Notes: generated by a model from the sequence alone, not told the origin. 64,000 bases of DNA from an uncultured Eubacteriales bacterium (GCA_902778995.1 CACYZW010000001.1:1-64000); one strand, 5' to 3'. Shown: positions 33,224 to 42,695, numbered from the stretch's first letter. Made by a program: numbers and translations.

Positions 33224-36200
33224 TCAGGGCCTGCGCCACAGCTCATCCCAGTATTCGGCGATGGTGCGGTCGCTGGAGAATTTGCCGGCCCCGGCGATGT
33301 TTTCGAGACACATCTTCGCAAACGCCACCTTGTCCGTCGTGGCGCGGATGGCCTTCAGCTTGGCCGCCATGTAGGATTCGTAGTCCATCATCAGGAAGTA
33401 GTGGTCCGGCTGGTGCCAGCTTGCCCCCTCCAGCAGGGCCTTTTTCAGCTCCACCAGCTCGCCCTCGCGCATCGGGGCGTCCGCGGGCTCGAAGGTGCCG
33501 TCGCCCAGGGCGTCGACGACGCGCCGCAGTCGCGGGTTGGCCTCGTACAGCTTCACCGGGTCGTAGGTGGCCTTGGAGGCATTGATCTCTTCCACCGTCG
33601 CGCCGAAAACGAAGTTGTTTTCAATGCCGGCCTGTTCGAAGATCTCCACGTTCGCGCCGTCATAGGTGCCCAGCGTGACCGCGCCGTTGAGCATCAGCTT
33701 CATGTTGCCGGTGCCGCTGGCCTCAGTGCCCGCGGGAGAGATCTGCTCGGAGATGTCCGCCGCAGGGATGATGTGCTCGGCGTAGGAGCAGTTGTAGTTC
33801 TGCACAAACACCACCCGCAGCCGGTCGCTGGTTTCCGGATCCGCGTTGACCATCTCTGCGATGTGGTTGATGAAGCGGATCACCGCCTTGGCCCGGGCGT
33901 AGCCGGGGGCGCTCTTCGCGCCGAATATGAACGCGGTGGCGGGGAAGTCGGTCAGGGAGCCGTCCTTGAGGCCGTAGTAGATGTCCAGTATGGACAGCGC
34001 GTTCAGCAGCTGGCGCTTGTATTCGTGCAGGCGCTTGACCTGTACGTCGAAAACGAAGTGGGTGGGCAGCTCCACGCCCTCGCGCTCCAGGATCAGCTCG
34101 GCCAGCTGGCGCTTCTTCTCGGCCTTGATCTCGATGAATCGCCCGGCCAGATCGTCGTCGATCAGCGGCTTCAGGGCCTTGAGGGCAAACAGGTCGGTCA
34201 GGAAGGCGTCGTTGCCCAGCGCGTCGGTCAGCAGCGCGGTCAGCTCGGGGTTGCACAGGCCCAGCCAGCGCCGCTGGGTGATGCCGTTGGTCTTGTTGTT
34301 GAAGCGCTCGGGGTACAGCGCGTACCACTCCCGGAACACGTCGTCCTTCAGAATCTGGCTGTGGATGGCGGCCACGCCGTTGGTGAAGGAGGAGCCGTAT
34401 ACCGCCAGGTTCGCCATGTGCACCCGCTTGTCGCCGTCGATGATGGCGTAGGGCGCGGCGTCCGTGACCTTCGCTTTTTTCAGATCGCGATCCAGCTGCG
34501 ACTGGATGCGGCGTATCACCTTCACCAGGTCGGGGGAAAGCTCGTTCATCAGCTTCAGATCCCAACATTCCAGCGCCTCGCGCATGACCGTGTGGTTGGT
34601 GTAGCGGAAGGTCTTCTGCGCGATGGAGAAGGCGACCTTGAAGCTGTAGCCCTCGTTCATCAGCAGCCGGATCAGCTCGGGAATGGCCATCGTGGGATGG
34701 GTGTCGTTCAGCTGTACGGCGTGATATTTGGCGAAGTCGTCGAGGTTTTCGCCGTGGTGGGCGACATAGGCGCGCAGCATGTCCTGCAGCGACGCGCTGA
34801 CCAGCACGTACTGCTGCCGCAGGCGCATCAGCTTGCCGGCCTTCAGCGTGTCGTTGGGATAGAGCACCTTGGTGATGTCCTCGGCGGCGTTCTTGTCCCT
34901 GCAGGCGGCGGCGTAGTTTTGGTCGTTGAAGGCGTCGAAGTCGAATTCGTTGACGCTCTCGCACTGCCACAGGCGCAGCGTGCCGATGCTCTTTCTCTGA
35001 TAGCCGATGATGGGCATGTCGTAGGGCACGGCCCACACATCCAGTCCCTTCATGCGCACCAGCTGGGCCAGGTCGTCCCGTCGCACGCTCCAGGGGTCGC
35101 CGAACTGGGTCCAGTCGTCGGGGTCCTCGCACTGCGCGCCGTTTTCGTCGAAGCTCTGCTTGAACAGGCCGTACCTGTAGCGCAGGCCGTAGCCGTCCAG
35201 GGGAATGTCGTGGGTGGCGGCGCTGTCCAGGAAGCAGGCGGCCAGGCGGCCCAGACCGCCGTTGCCCAGGGCGGCATCCTCGATGTCCTCCAAATCGGCG
35301 AGGTTGACGCCCTTCAGCGAAAGCCGCTCCCGCACGTCCTTCAGCATGCCCATGGCGTACAGGTTGTTGTACACCAGGCGCCCCATCAGGTACTCTGCGG
35401 ACAGGTAGGCGGCCCGCCGGAAGTACAGGCGATCCTCGTAATCGTCCGCCCACTGGGGCGCGATGTCCAGCATGGCGGCCTTGGCCACGGCGTTGTGCAG
35501 CTGGACGGTGCTGGCGTCCTTCAAGGGGGCGTGGGCGTCGCAGAGGGAAATGGCCTCGGCCTGGGCGATCAGCTCGGCGCCTGTGGCGGGCTTCAGGGGG
35601 CCTCGGCGGGTAGCGCGGTTCAGGCGGCGGATGCGGCGGGCGATGGGCGCGCAGTCGGTTTTCGGCATGCGCCACAGCCAGTTGTCACCCACGGTGCCGG
35701 GATAATTCGTGCGCGCCTCGTTGCCCAGGCACAGCCAGTCCTGCATGGGCGTGATCACCGTGTCGGCGGGGGAGGCGAAGGCGGCGGGAATCATGTATTC
35801 CAGTATGAAATCGCTGTCCTTTGGCATGCCAAGGGCCTTGCGGGCGCGCTTTTTGGTGGCCTCAGGGGCTTCGGCCCACCAGCCAAGGGTGGTGTTGTTG
35901 TCGTGGGTGCCGGTGTAGACCACGCAGTTGTCGGTGTGGTTTTCGGGCAGGTCGGGGCTCTCGTCGCTGTCAAAGGCGAACTGGAGCACCTTCATGCCCG
36001 GATAGCCGCAGTATTTGAGCAGCTTTTTGACCCGCGGGCCCACCACGCCCAGGTCCTCCGCAACGATGTTCAGATCGGGCAGGGCCTTGCGAATGCGGTT
36101 GAACAGCTTGCGGCCCGGGCCGATTTCGTATTTGCCGTTGCGGGCCGTCTTTTCCTCCGCGGGAATTGCGTAGTAGTTGGCGAAGCCGATGAAGTGGTCA

Positions 36201-37060
36201 ATGCGCAGTATGTCAAACAGCCTGCCCATGGCGCGCAGGCGCTCGATCCACCAGGCGTAGCCGGTCTCGGCATGCTTTTTCCAGTCGTAGAGGGGGTTGC
36301 CCCAGCGCTGGCCGTCCTTCTGGAAGTAGTCCGGCGGTACGCCCGCGATGCGGATGGGCCTGCAGTCCTCGTCCAGCTCGAACAGATCCGGATTCAGCCA
36401 CACGTCGCTGCTGTCCTCGGCCACGTAGATGGGCATGTCGCCCATGATCTTGACGCTGTTCATGCGGGCGTAGTCGTGCAGCCGCTGCCACTGGTCGAAG
36501 AACAGATACTGGCCGAAGATATAAAAATCGACCTCTTTCGCCAGTTTTCCGGCGTATTCGGCCACGGCTTCGGCCTTGCGCAGGCGAATGTCGCTGTCCG
36601 GCCAATCCATCCAGGAGATTTCGCCGAAATATGCCTTGACAGCGCGGAACAGGGCGTAATCCCGAACCCAGGGGTTCCCGGCCTCAAAGGCCGCGATTTC
36701 CTCGGACAGGCTGTCGAAGGAGGCGTCAAAGGCATTGCGCAGCAGCGCGTCCTTCTGGGCCTTGACGGCCTCGAAATCCACGTTGTCCCGTTGCTCAAGG
36801 GGCGCGTAGCTGCCCTGCGGCAGTATGCCCTCGGCCTCCAGCATGTCGAAATCGATCATCAGCGTGTTGCCGGCGAAGGTGGAGCTGCTCTGATAGGGGG
36901 ATTCCGCGAAGCCCGTGGGCCCGATGGGCAGCACCTGCCAGATGGTCATGCCCGATGCCTTGACGAAATCCACGAAGTCATAAGCCGCCTGTCCCAGCGT
37001 GCCGATGCCGCCGCGGGAGGGCAGGGAGGTGATGTGCAGCAATACGCCGCTTTGTCTCAT
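33224..37060 (-). CDS. 4-alpha-glucanotransferase fused to glycogen phosphorylase
   Basis: One chain of 1278 residues. Residues 1 to about 485 are MalQ (amylomaltase, GH77). They carry SPYQSSSTFAGNT, the nucleophile region LRIDHFIGF, VAEDLG with the acid/base Glu, and GTHDNNTT. Residues from about 495 to the end are GlgP (GT35): AYLSAEYLMGR, ALGNGGLGRLAACFLDS, QLNDTHPTMAIPEL, RVHMANLAVYG and the PLP lysine in EASGTGNMKLMLNG. The first enzyme transfers glucan chains; the second phosphorolyses alpha-1,4 ends to glucose 1-phosphate. Both active sites look complete. AAGGAG precedes the ATG. In most bacteria malQ and glgP are separate, often adjacent, genes. Confidence 0.95.
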   Translation of the reverse strand: MRQSGVLLHITSLPSRGGIGTLGQAAYDFVDFVKASGMTIWQVLPIGPTGFAESPYQSSSTFAGNTLMIDFDMLEAEGILPQGSYAPLEQRDNVDFEAVKAQKDALLRNAFDASFDSLSEEIAAFEAGNPWVRDYALFRAVKAYFGEISWMDWPDSDIRLRKAEAVAEYAGKLAKEVDFYIFGQYLFFDQWQRLHDYARMNSVKIMGDMPIYVAEDSSDVWLNPDLFELDEDCRPIRIAGVPPDYFQKDGQRWGNPLYDWKKHAETGYAWWIERLRAMGRLFDILRIDHFIGFANYYAIPAEEKTARNGKYEIGPGRKLFNRIRKALPDLNIVAEDLGVVGPRVKKLLKYCGYPGMKVLQFAFDSDESPDLPENHTDNCVVYTGTHDNNTTLGWWAEAPEATKKRARKALGMPKDSDFILEYMIPAAFASPADTVITPMQDWLCLGNEARTNYPGTVGDNWLWRMPKTDCAPIARRIRRLNRATRRGPLKPATGAELIAQAEAISLCDAHAPLKDASTVQLHNAVAKAAMLDIAPQWADDYEDRLYFRRAAYLSAEYLMGRLVYNNLYAMGMLKDVRERLSLKGVNLADLEDIEDAALGNGGLGRLAACFLDSAATHDIPLDGYGLRYRYGLFKQSFDENGAQCEDPDDWTQFGDPWSVRRDDLAQLVRMKGLDVWAVPYDMPIIGYQRKSIGTLRLWQCESVNEFDFDAFNDQNYAAACRDKNAAEDITKVLYPNDTLKAGKLMRLRQQYVLVSASLQDMLRAYVAHHGENLDDFAKYHAVQLNDTHPTMAIPELIRLLMNEGYSFKVAFSIAQKTFRYTNHTVMREALECWDLKLMNELSPDLVKVIRRIQSQLDRDLKKAKVTDAAPYAIIDGDKRVHMANLAVYGSSFTNGVAAIHSQILKDDVFREWYALYPERFNNKTNGITQRRWLGLCNPELTALLTDALGNDAFLTDLFALKALKPLIDDDLAGRFIEIKAEKKRQLAELILEREGVELPTHFVFDVQVKRLHEYKRQLLNALSILDIYYGLKDGSLTDFPATAFIFGAKSAPGYARAKAVIRFINHIAEMVNADPETSDRLRVVFVQNYNCSYAEHIIPAADISEQISPAGTEASGTGNMKLMLNGAVTLGTYDGANVEIFEQAGIENNFVFGATVEEINASKATYDPVKLYEANPRLRRVVDALGDGTFEPADAPMREGELVELKKALLEGASWHQPDHYFLMMDYESYMAAKLKAIRATTDKVAFAKMCLENIAGAGKFSSDRTIAEYWDELWRRP

Positions 37061-37125
37061 GTCCGTTCACTCCTTGTGAAGAAATTTCTACTTGTATTTG
37101 TCTGGGAAGGATGTCGAGGGGGGAT

Positions 37126-37518
37126 TCATAAAGTTATCGTCCTCGGCGGTTCGGTGAAGCTGGAGAAGGTGGCCGTGGCGTCTTTGAAGTAGAGCACCTC
37201 GGTGTTGCCGTCCTCGGCGGAATACATGCCCTTCAGCGCGGGATAGCTGTCCAGCATGTGGACCTTGGGCTCGAGGCGGTCATCCCGCACCAGCGTTCCG
37301 GCCACGCGCAGCCATTTGCCTTCGGCAAAGGCGCATATCTCCACCCTGGGGTTGGCCTGGATCTGCTTTGAAACGTCCTTCACCTTGCCGGTCTGGATGT
37401 AAAGCCTGTCCTCGAAGATGTCCACCGTGCCAAAGGGGCGCACGCGGGGCTGGTCGCCCTCCACGGTCGCCAGATAGTAGGTGCCGCATTTTTTCAGAAA
37501 TTCATAAACTTCTCGCAT
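37126..37518 (-). CDS. Pyridoxamine-phosphate-oxidase-like flavin protein
   Basis: A split-barrel protein of 130 residues in the PPOX-like family, which binds FMN or F420-type cofactors. CGTYYLATVEGDQPRVRPFGTVD and LYIQTGKVKDVSKQIQANPRVEICAF are typical of the group. The substrate is unknown. The start at 37518 is set by GGAGG eight bases upstream; a much longer frame overlaps hemB and is rejected. It has its own promoter at 37555-37583, which is inside the 3' flank of hemB. Confidence 0.82.
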   Translation of the reverse strand: MREVYEFLKKCGTYYLATVEGDQPRVRPFGTVDIFEDRLYIQTGKVKDVSKQIQANPRVEICAFAEGKWLRVAGTLVRDDRLEPKVHMLDSYPALKGMYSAEDGNTEVLYFKDATATFSSFTEPPRTITL

Positions 37519-37554
37519 CGCTTCTGCCTCCGTTTCAGTGGGATTTATGCATTT

Positions 37555-37583
37555 ATTATAACAGATGACGGCGCACCTGTAAA
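37555..37583 (-). promoter_or_regulatory. Sigma-A promoter with extended -10 for the PPOX-like gene
   Basis: On the minus strand TTTACA (37578-37583) and TGTTATAAT (the -10 hexamer at 37555-37560) have a 17-base spacer. It starts just after the hemB stop. Confidence 0.7.
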
Positions 37584-37604
37584 GGAAAACTGCCGTTTCC
37601 AGGC

Positions 37605-38588
37605 TCAGCCGATCAGTCCCTCCCGGATGCATTCGGCCAGCTCTTTGGCGAAATAGGTCAGATAGATGCCTGCCCCGGCCCGGAAGGCGGCCACGGCCAT
37701 CTCACACACGATCTTTCGCTCGTCGATCCAACCCCTTTCGGCGGCGGCCTTGACCATCGCGTATTCGCCGCTGACGCTGTAGGCGGCGACGGGCAGGTTG
37801 GTGGCGTCGCGCACCTCCCGGACGAGGTCGAGGTAGGCCATCGCGGGCTTGACCATCAGTATGTCCGCCCCCTCCTCTACGTCGAGAAGCGCCTCCTTCA
37901 TCGCCTCGCGCCGGTTGTGATAGTCCATCTGGTAGCCCCTGCGGTCGCCGAAGGCCGGCGCGGAGCCCGCCGCCTCCCGGAAGGGGCCGTAGAAGGAGGA
38001 CGCGAATTTCACCGCGTAGGACATGATCGGCCTGTTGGAGAATCCGTTGGCGTCCAGCGCGTCCCTGATGGCCCGGACCCGGCCGTCCATCATGTCCGAC
38101 GGGGCGACCATGTCCGCCCCGGCTTCCACATGGGAGAGGGCCGTCTTTGCCAGCAGTGCGAGCGTCCTGTCGTTGTCGACGTCGTGATCGCAAAGCACGC
38201 CGCAGTGGCCGTGGGAGGTGTATTCGCACATGCACACGTCGGTGATGACGAACATCTCCGGGTGCAGCAGCTTCGCCCGGGCCACAGCCCGCTGGACGAT
38301 GCCGTCCGGGGCATAGGCCTGGCTGCCCACCGGGTCCTTGTGTTCGGGGATGCCGAACAGCATGATGCTGTTGACGCCGGCCTCGGCCAGCGCGTCCAGC
38401 GCCTCGCCCATGCGGTCGAGGCTGTAGCGGTACTGCCCGGGCATCGCCTCGATGGCTTCCCTTTTGTCCCTGCCCTCCGTGACGAACATCGGGTAGATCA
38501 GCGAGGCCGCGTCGACGCGGGTCTCCCGTACCATTTTGCGCAGCGCCTCGCTGCCCCGCAGTCGCCGCGGCCTTACGGTCAGTTTCAT
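37605..38588 (-). CDS. hemB: Porphobilinogen synthase (delta-aminolevulinic acid dehydratase)
   Basis: An enzyme of 327 residues that condenses two 5-aminolevulinate molecules into porphobilinogen. The metal-binding cysteine cluster DVCMCEYTSHGHCG lies near residue 120. The two Schiff-base lysines are in SYAVKFAS (near 195) and MVKPA (near 248). APSDMMDGRV is also diagnostic. AAAAGGAGC precedes the ATG. It is transcribed away from hemC, with a consensus promoter back to back with that of hemC, so the first two pathway steps appear to be controlled from one 130-base region. Confidence 0.96.
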   Translation of the reverse strand: MKLTVRPRRLRGSEALRKMVRETRVDAASLIYPMFVTEGRDKREAIEAMPGQYRYSLDRMGEALDALAEAGVNSIMLFGIPEHKDPVGSQAYAPDGIVQRAVARAKLLHPEMFVITDVCMCEYTSHGHCGVLCDHDVDNDRTLALLAKTALSHVEAGADMVAPSDMMDGRVRAIRDALDANGFSNRPIMSYAVKFASSFYGPFREAAGSAPAFGDRRGYQMDYHNRREAMKEALLDVEEGADILMVKPAMAYLDLVREVRDATNLPVAAYSVSGEYAMVKAAAERGWIDERKIVCEMAVAAFRAGAGIYLTYFAKELAECIREGLIG

Positions 38589-38626
38589 GATATTTAGCTC
38601 CTTTTACAGATAATATTATAAGTTGG

Positions 38627-38655
38627 ATTATAAAACCTCGCCGTGTTCGTGTCAA
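38627..38655 (-). promoter_or_regulatory. Perfect sigma-A promoter for hemB
   Basis: On the minus strand TTGACA (38650-38655) and TATAAT (38627-38632) have a 17-base spacer. The -35 is only four bases from the divergent hemC -35. Confidence 0.8.
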
Positions 38656-38659
38656 GCGG

Positions 38660-38688
38660 TTGCCAATCCGCCTCCAAAATGTTATAAT
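38660..38688 (+). promoter_or_regulatory. Sigma-A promoter for the hemC operon
   Basis: TTGCCA (38660-38665) and TATAAT (38683-38688) are 17 bases apart, 46 bases before hemC. Confidence 0.75.
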
Positions 38689-38734
38689 CGGATTCAGGTT
38701 CGGCGATGCGGGCCGGGAATGGGGAAGGCTTGTG

Positions 38735-39622
38735 ATGAACGACAGGATCGTGGTGGGCAGCCGGGAGAGCCGGCTGGCCATAGCTCAGAGCATGACGCTG
38801 GTGGATTACCTGCGCGGGGCGTTGCCCGAAGCGGAGGTGACGCTTTTGACGATGAAGACCACCGGCGACCGCATACAGGACAGGACGCTGGACAAGGTGG
38901 GGGGCAAGGGCCTCTTCGTCAAGGAGCTGGACGCGGCGCTGCGGGACGGCAGGGCGGATCTGACCGTGCACAGCCTGAAGGACGTGCCCATGCAGACGCC
39001 GGAGGACCTGCCCCTGCTGGGCTTTTCCCGGCGGGAGGACCCCCGTGACGCGCTGGTGCTGCCGGAGGGCGTCGCCGCGTTGAAGCGGGGCGCGGTGATC
39101 GGCACCTCCAGCCTGCGGCGGGCGTTGCAGCTGAAGCGGCTGTTTCCGGATTGCGAGATACGGCCCGTCCGGGGCAATCTGCTGACGCGGCTGAACAAGC
39201 TGGACGGCGGCGCGTTCGATGCGCTGATACTGGCGATGGCCGGCATGAAGCGTTTGGGGCTTTCCCATCGGGCCAGCCGTGTTTTTTCCGTGGAAGAGAT
39301 CATACCCGCCGCCGGACAGGGCATATTGGGCGTACAGGGGCGTTCGGGAGAGGACTGTGCCTGCCTGGCAGGCTATACCGACGCCTTGGCTGCCGCCACC
39401 GCCCTGGCGGAGCGGGCCTTTGTGCGGGAACTGGACGGCGGCTGCACGTCGCCGGTCTGTGCCCACGCCCAAATTGAAAGCGGCCGCATGACGCTCAGGG
39501 GGCTATATTGGGACGAGGCTACCGGCGCGATAACCGTCGGCACGGAGACCGGGGGCGCGGACGATGCCGAGGCAATCGGTACGGCGCTGGCGCAAAGGCT
39601 GGCAAAGGAGGCGCGGCGATGA
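38735..39622 (+). CDS. hemC: Hydroxymethylbilane synthase (porphobilinogen deaminase)
   Basis: An enzyme of 295 residues that polymerises four porphobilinogens into hydroxymethylbilane. GSRESRLAIAQS, VHSLKDVPM, GTSSLRRALQL and the dipyrromethane-cofactor cysteine in LDGGCTSPVCAHA (near 238) are all present. The ATG at 38735 is preceded by a GTG that is also in frame and by GGGGAAGG. It is the first gene of the tetrapyrrole operon, and its TGA overlaps the ATG of cobA-hemD (ATGA). Confidence 0.96.
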   Translation: MNDRIVVGSRESRLAIAQSMTLVDYLRGALPEAEVTLLTMKTTGDRIQDRTLDKVGGKGLFVKELDAALRDGRADLTVHSLKDVPMQTPEDLPLLGFSRREDPRDALVLPEGVAALKRGAVIGTSSLRRALQLKRLFPDCEIRPVRGNLLTRLNKLDGGAFDALILAMAGMKRLGLSHRASRVFSVEEIIPAAGQGILGVQGRSGEDCACLAGYTDALAAATALAERAFVRELDGGCTSPVCAHAQIESGRMTLRGLYWDEATGAITVGTETGGADDAEAIGTALAQRLAKEARR

Positions 39623-41127
39623 AGGGCAAGGTTTGGCTGGTGGGCGCGGGCCCCGGCGACGTGGGCCTGATGACCCTCAAGGGGCGGGAGGCCCTGCAGC
39701 AGGCGGATGTGGTGGTCTACGACGCCCTGGTGGGGGACGGCATACTCGCTCTGATTCCCGAAGGCGCCCGGCGCATATTCGCGGGAAAGCGGGCGGGGAA
39801 CCATTTCCTGCGCCAGGAGGAGACCAACCGCGTGCTGTTGGAAGAAGCCCTCGCGGGCAATCGCGTGGTGCGTCTGAAGGGGGGCGACCCCTTCCTGTTC
39901 GGGCGCGGCGGCGAGGAGCTGGAGCTGCTGGCGGCCCATGGCGTGCCCTTTGAGATCGTGCCCGGCGTCACAAGCGCATTCGCGGCCCCGGCCTACTTCG
40001 GCATTCCCGTCACCCACAGGGACTACTGCGCCAGCGTCCACGTGATCACCGGCCACCGGCGGGACGGCGCGGTTCGGGACATCGACTATGAAGCATTGGT
40101 TCGCACCGGGGGCACGCTGATCTTCCTGATGGGTATCGCCGCGCTGCCGGAGCTGTGCGAAGGCCTGTTGAAGGCGGGCATGGCCCCGGACACCCCCGCC
40201 GCGGTGCTGGAAAAGGGAACGACGGCGGCCCAGCGCAGGATCCCGGCGACGCTTTCGACCCTTGCGCAGGCATGCGAAGGCGCGAGGGTGCAGACCCCGG
40301 CGCTCATCGTCGTGGGGCGGGTATGCGCGCTGGCCGAGCGGTTTGCCTGGCGGGACGCACTGCCCCTGTCAGGGGTGAAGGCCCTGGTCACGCGCCCGCG
40401 GGAGCTGATCTCCGGCATGGCCGCGCTGCTGCGCGAACGGGGGGCCGAGGTGGTGGAGCTGCCCGCCATCCGCACCGTGCCGCTGGCCGACGACGGCCGG
40501 CTGCAGGCGGCTATGGAGAAGCTGGCTTCAGGCGGCTACGACTGGGCGGTGTTCACCAGCCCCAGCGGGGTGCGCATATTCATGCTGAAGCTGTTGGCGG
40601 AGCGGGACATCCGGGCGATGGCGGGCGTAAAGCTCGCCGCCATCGGCGACGGCTCCCGGCGCGAACTGCTGAAATACGGCCTGCGGTGTGATTTCGTCCC
40701 CTCCGTGTTCGACGGGGAGACCCTTGGCCGGGAGCTGGCAGGGGTCTGCGAACCGGGGGCGCGGATACTGATTCCCCGGGCGGCCATCGGCAACCGGGCG
40801 CTGATCGAGGGCCTCATGGGCGGCAGGGGCCTTGAAATCGACGACATCCCCACCTATGACACGCAGTATGCCGTCGACGGGGATGCCCGATCGGTGATGG
40901 ACGGCGTGGATTTCGTCGTATTCACCAGCGCGTCCACGGTGAAGGGCTTCGCGGCGGGCATGGCCGGGCTCGATATGACCGGCGTCAGGGCCGTGTGCAT
41001 CGGCGCGCAGACCCGGCAGGCCGCCCAGACCCTGGGCATGAAGACGTGGATGGCGAAGAGGGCCACCCTGGAGGCGCTGGCCGACGCGGTGGAGGAAGCC
41101 GCCGAAGCAATGAAAACCGAGAATTGA
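39619..41127 (+). CDS. Uroporphyrinogen-III methyltransferase / synthase fusion (CobA-HemD)
   Basis: A bifunctional protein of 502 residues. The N-terminal half (to about 245) is CobA, SAM-dependent uroporphyrinogen-III C-methyltransferase, with GAGPGDVGLMTLKGREAL, LKGGDPFLFGRGGEE and VITGHR. The C-terminal half is HemD, uroporphyrinogen-III synthase, with LVTRPRELISGMAALLRE, FTSPSGVRIFM and FTSASTVKGF. It thus turns hydroxymethylbilane into precorrin-2. CobA-HemD fusions are common in Clostridia. The stop codon lies in GAGAATTGA, the repeat motif found at other gene ends here. Confidence 0.95.
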   Translation: MKGKVWLVGAGPGDVGLMTLKGREALQQADVVVYDALVGDGILALIPEGARRIFAGKRAGNHFLRQEETNRVLLEEALAGNRVVRLKGGDPFLFGRGGEELELLAAHGVPFEIVPGVTSAFAAPAYFGIPVTHRDYCASVHVITGHRRDGAVRDIDYEALVRTGGTLIFLMGIAALPELCEGLLKAGMAPDTPAAVLEKGTTAAQRRIPATLSTLAQACEGARVQTPALIVVGRVCALAERFAWRDALPLSGVKALVTRPRELISGMAALLRERGAEVVELPAIRTVPLADDGRLQAAMEKLASGGYDWAVFTSPSGVRIFMLKLLAERDIRAMAGVKLAAIGDGSRRELLKYGLRCDFVPSVFDGETLGRELAGVCEPGARILIPRAAIGNRALIEGLMGGRGLEIDDIPTYDTQYAVDGDARSVMDGVDFVVFTSASTVKGFAAGMAGLDMTGVRAVCIGAQTRQAAQTLGMKTWMAKRATLEALADAVEEAAEAMKTEN

Positions 41128-41150
41128 AGACATTGAAAGAGGGAGTATTC

Positions 41151-41846
41151 ATGCGTGGAATCGCCTATGGCGTGGGCGTCGGTCCCGGCGACTCGGAGCT
41201 GATGACGTTGAAGGCCGTGCGGCTGATTCGGGAAGCCGACGTGATTGCCGTGCCGGGCAAGGACCCCAGGGAGGCCGTGGCCTACAGGATCGCGGCGGGG
41301 GCCGTGCCCGAGATCGCGGAAAAGGAGCTCGTCCCCGTGTACATGCCGATGGTCAGGGACAGGGCGCTGATCGACCAGGAGCACCGCAGGGCGGCGGCGC
41401 TGCTGAAGGGCTACCTGGACGCCGGGAAAAACGTTGTCTACATCACTTTGGGCGACCCGACGATCTACTGCACCTTCACCTACATCCAGCACATTTTGGA
41501 GGCTGAGGGCTATGCGGTTGAACTGGTCAGCGGCATCAGCTCCTTCTGCGCGGCGGCGGCGCGTCTGAGCCTGCCGCTGGTGGAGTGGGACGAACAGCTG
41601 CACGTCGTTCCGGCGGTGCACAGGCTGGACAAGGCATTGGACGAGCCGGGCACCTATGTGCTGATGAAGTCCGCCAGCCAGATGAAGGCCGTCAAGGAGC
41701 AGCTTCGCCAGAGCGGACGCCGGGTGTGGATGGTGGAAAACTGCAGCATGCCCGACGAGAAGGTCTACCGGAGCCTGGATGAGATTCCAGACGACGCGGG
41801 TTATTTTTCGCTGATCATCGCCAAGGAAGCGGCTCCGGAATCATGA
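41151..41846 (+). CDS. cobI: Precorrin-2 / cobalt-factor II C20-methyltransferase
   Basis: An enzyme of 231 residues in the tetrapyrrole methylase family. GVGVGPGDSELMTLKAVRL at the start, VYITLGDPTIYCTFTYI and the SAM-site ELVSGISSFCAAAARL match CobI/CbiL, which adds the C20 methyl group on the route to cobalamin. The TFTYI segment is typical of this subgroup. It commits part of the flux to corrin rather than siroheme. No other cobalamin methylase is in the window, so the rest of the pathway must lie elsewhere. Its TGA overlaps the next ATG. Confidence 0.92.
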   Translation: MRGIAYGVGVGPGDSELMTLKAVRLIREADVIAVPGKDPREAVAYRIAAGAVPEIAEKELVPVYMPMVRDRALIDQEHRRAAALLKGYLDAGKNVVYITLGDPTIYCTFTYIQHILEAEGYAVELVSGISSFCAAAARLSLPLVEWDEQLHVVPAVHRLDKALDEPGTYVLMKSASQMKAVKEQLRQSGRRVWMVENCSMPDEKVYRSLDEIPDDAGYFSLIIAKEAAPES

Positions 41847-42676
41847 TCGAGTTGAGGAACCTGACCAAGCGCTTCGGCAGCTTCACCGCCGTGGACGGCC
41901 TGACGATGACCATCGGGACGGGGGAATTTTTCGGGCTGCTGGGGCCCAACGGCGCGGGCAAGACCACCACCATCAGCATGATGTCCACGGTGCTGCTGCC
42001 CACGGCGGGGGAGATCCTCCTGGACGGCGTGCGGCTGGACCGCAAGGCCAGCGCCCAGAAGCGCAAGCTCAGCGTCATCACCCAGGAGTATTCCATGCGC
42101 CAGGATATGACCATGGACGAGGTCATGGAGTACCAGGGACGCCTGTACTTTATGCCCAGGAAGGCGATTCGGGAAAAGACGGACGCGCTTTTGAGCTTCG
42201 CGGGGCTGATCGAATACCGCCATCGCACGGTGCGCCATCTCTCGGGCGGCATGAAGCGCAAGCTGATGATCTGCCGGGCGCTGATGATCGAGCCGGAGAT
42301 ACTGCTGCTGGACGAGCCGACGGCGGGCATGGACGCGCTGTCCCGGCGGCAGATGTGGAACCTGCTGCGCCAGGTGAAGGGCCAGGGCGTGACCATCGTG
42401 CTGACCACCCATTACATCGAGGAGGCCCAGGCGCTTTGCGGACGCGTGGCGCTGATCAACCGGGGCAAGCTGCAAAAGCTGGACGCGCCGGACGCCCTGA
42501 TCCGCGAGCTCGGGCCCTTCGCCGTGGACGAAACCGGCGCGGACGGCCTGGTCAGCAGATACTTCCACAGCCGGGAGGAGGCCATCGCGCACCTCTCCGC
42601 CGCTTCCAGCGACGCGGCGCTGCGGGCGACGACGCTGGAGGACGTGTTTGTGGATTGCGCGGGCAGAAAGCTGTGA
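41843..42676 (+). CDS. ABC-2 type exporter, ATPase subunit
   Basis: An ATPase of 277 residues with Walker A GPNGAGKTTT (near 36), signature LSGGMKRKLMICRAL, Walker B EILLLDEPTAGMDALSRRQ and the H-loop TTHYIEEA. The C-terminal region of about 60 residues is typical of DrrA/CcmA-like exporters. It begins in the cobI stop codon (ATGA overlap), so it is translationally tied to corrin synthesis. Its partner is the permease at 42755. Confidence 0.92.
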   Translation: MIELRNLTKRFGSFTAVDGLTMTIGTGEFFGLLGPNGAGKTTTISMMSTVLLPTAGEILLDGVRLDRKASAQKRKLSVITQEYSMRQDMTMDEVMEYQGRLYFMPRKAIREKTDALLSFAGLIEYRHRTVRHLSGGMKRKLMICRALMIEPEILLLDEPTAGMDALSRRQMWNLLRQVKGQGVTIVLTTHYIEEAQALCGRVALINRGKLQKLDAPDALIRELGPFAVDETGADGLVSRYFHSREEAIAHLSAASSDAALRATTLEDVFVDCAGRKL

Positions 42677-42695
42677 CCGTTGGGGCCCGGGACTG

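Noticed and set aside
41100..41160. Cobalamin riboswitch ahead of cobI
   Set aside because: The gap to cobA-hemD is only about 23 bases and has no B12-box-like sequence.
41843..42676. The ABC ATPase at 41843 as the partner of the MacB-like or MalF/G proteins
   Set aside because: It has its own ABC-2 permease directly after it and is of the exporter DrrA type, unlike MalK.
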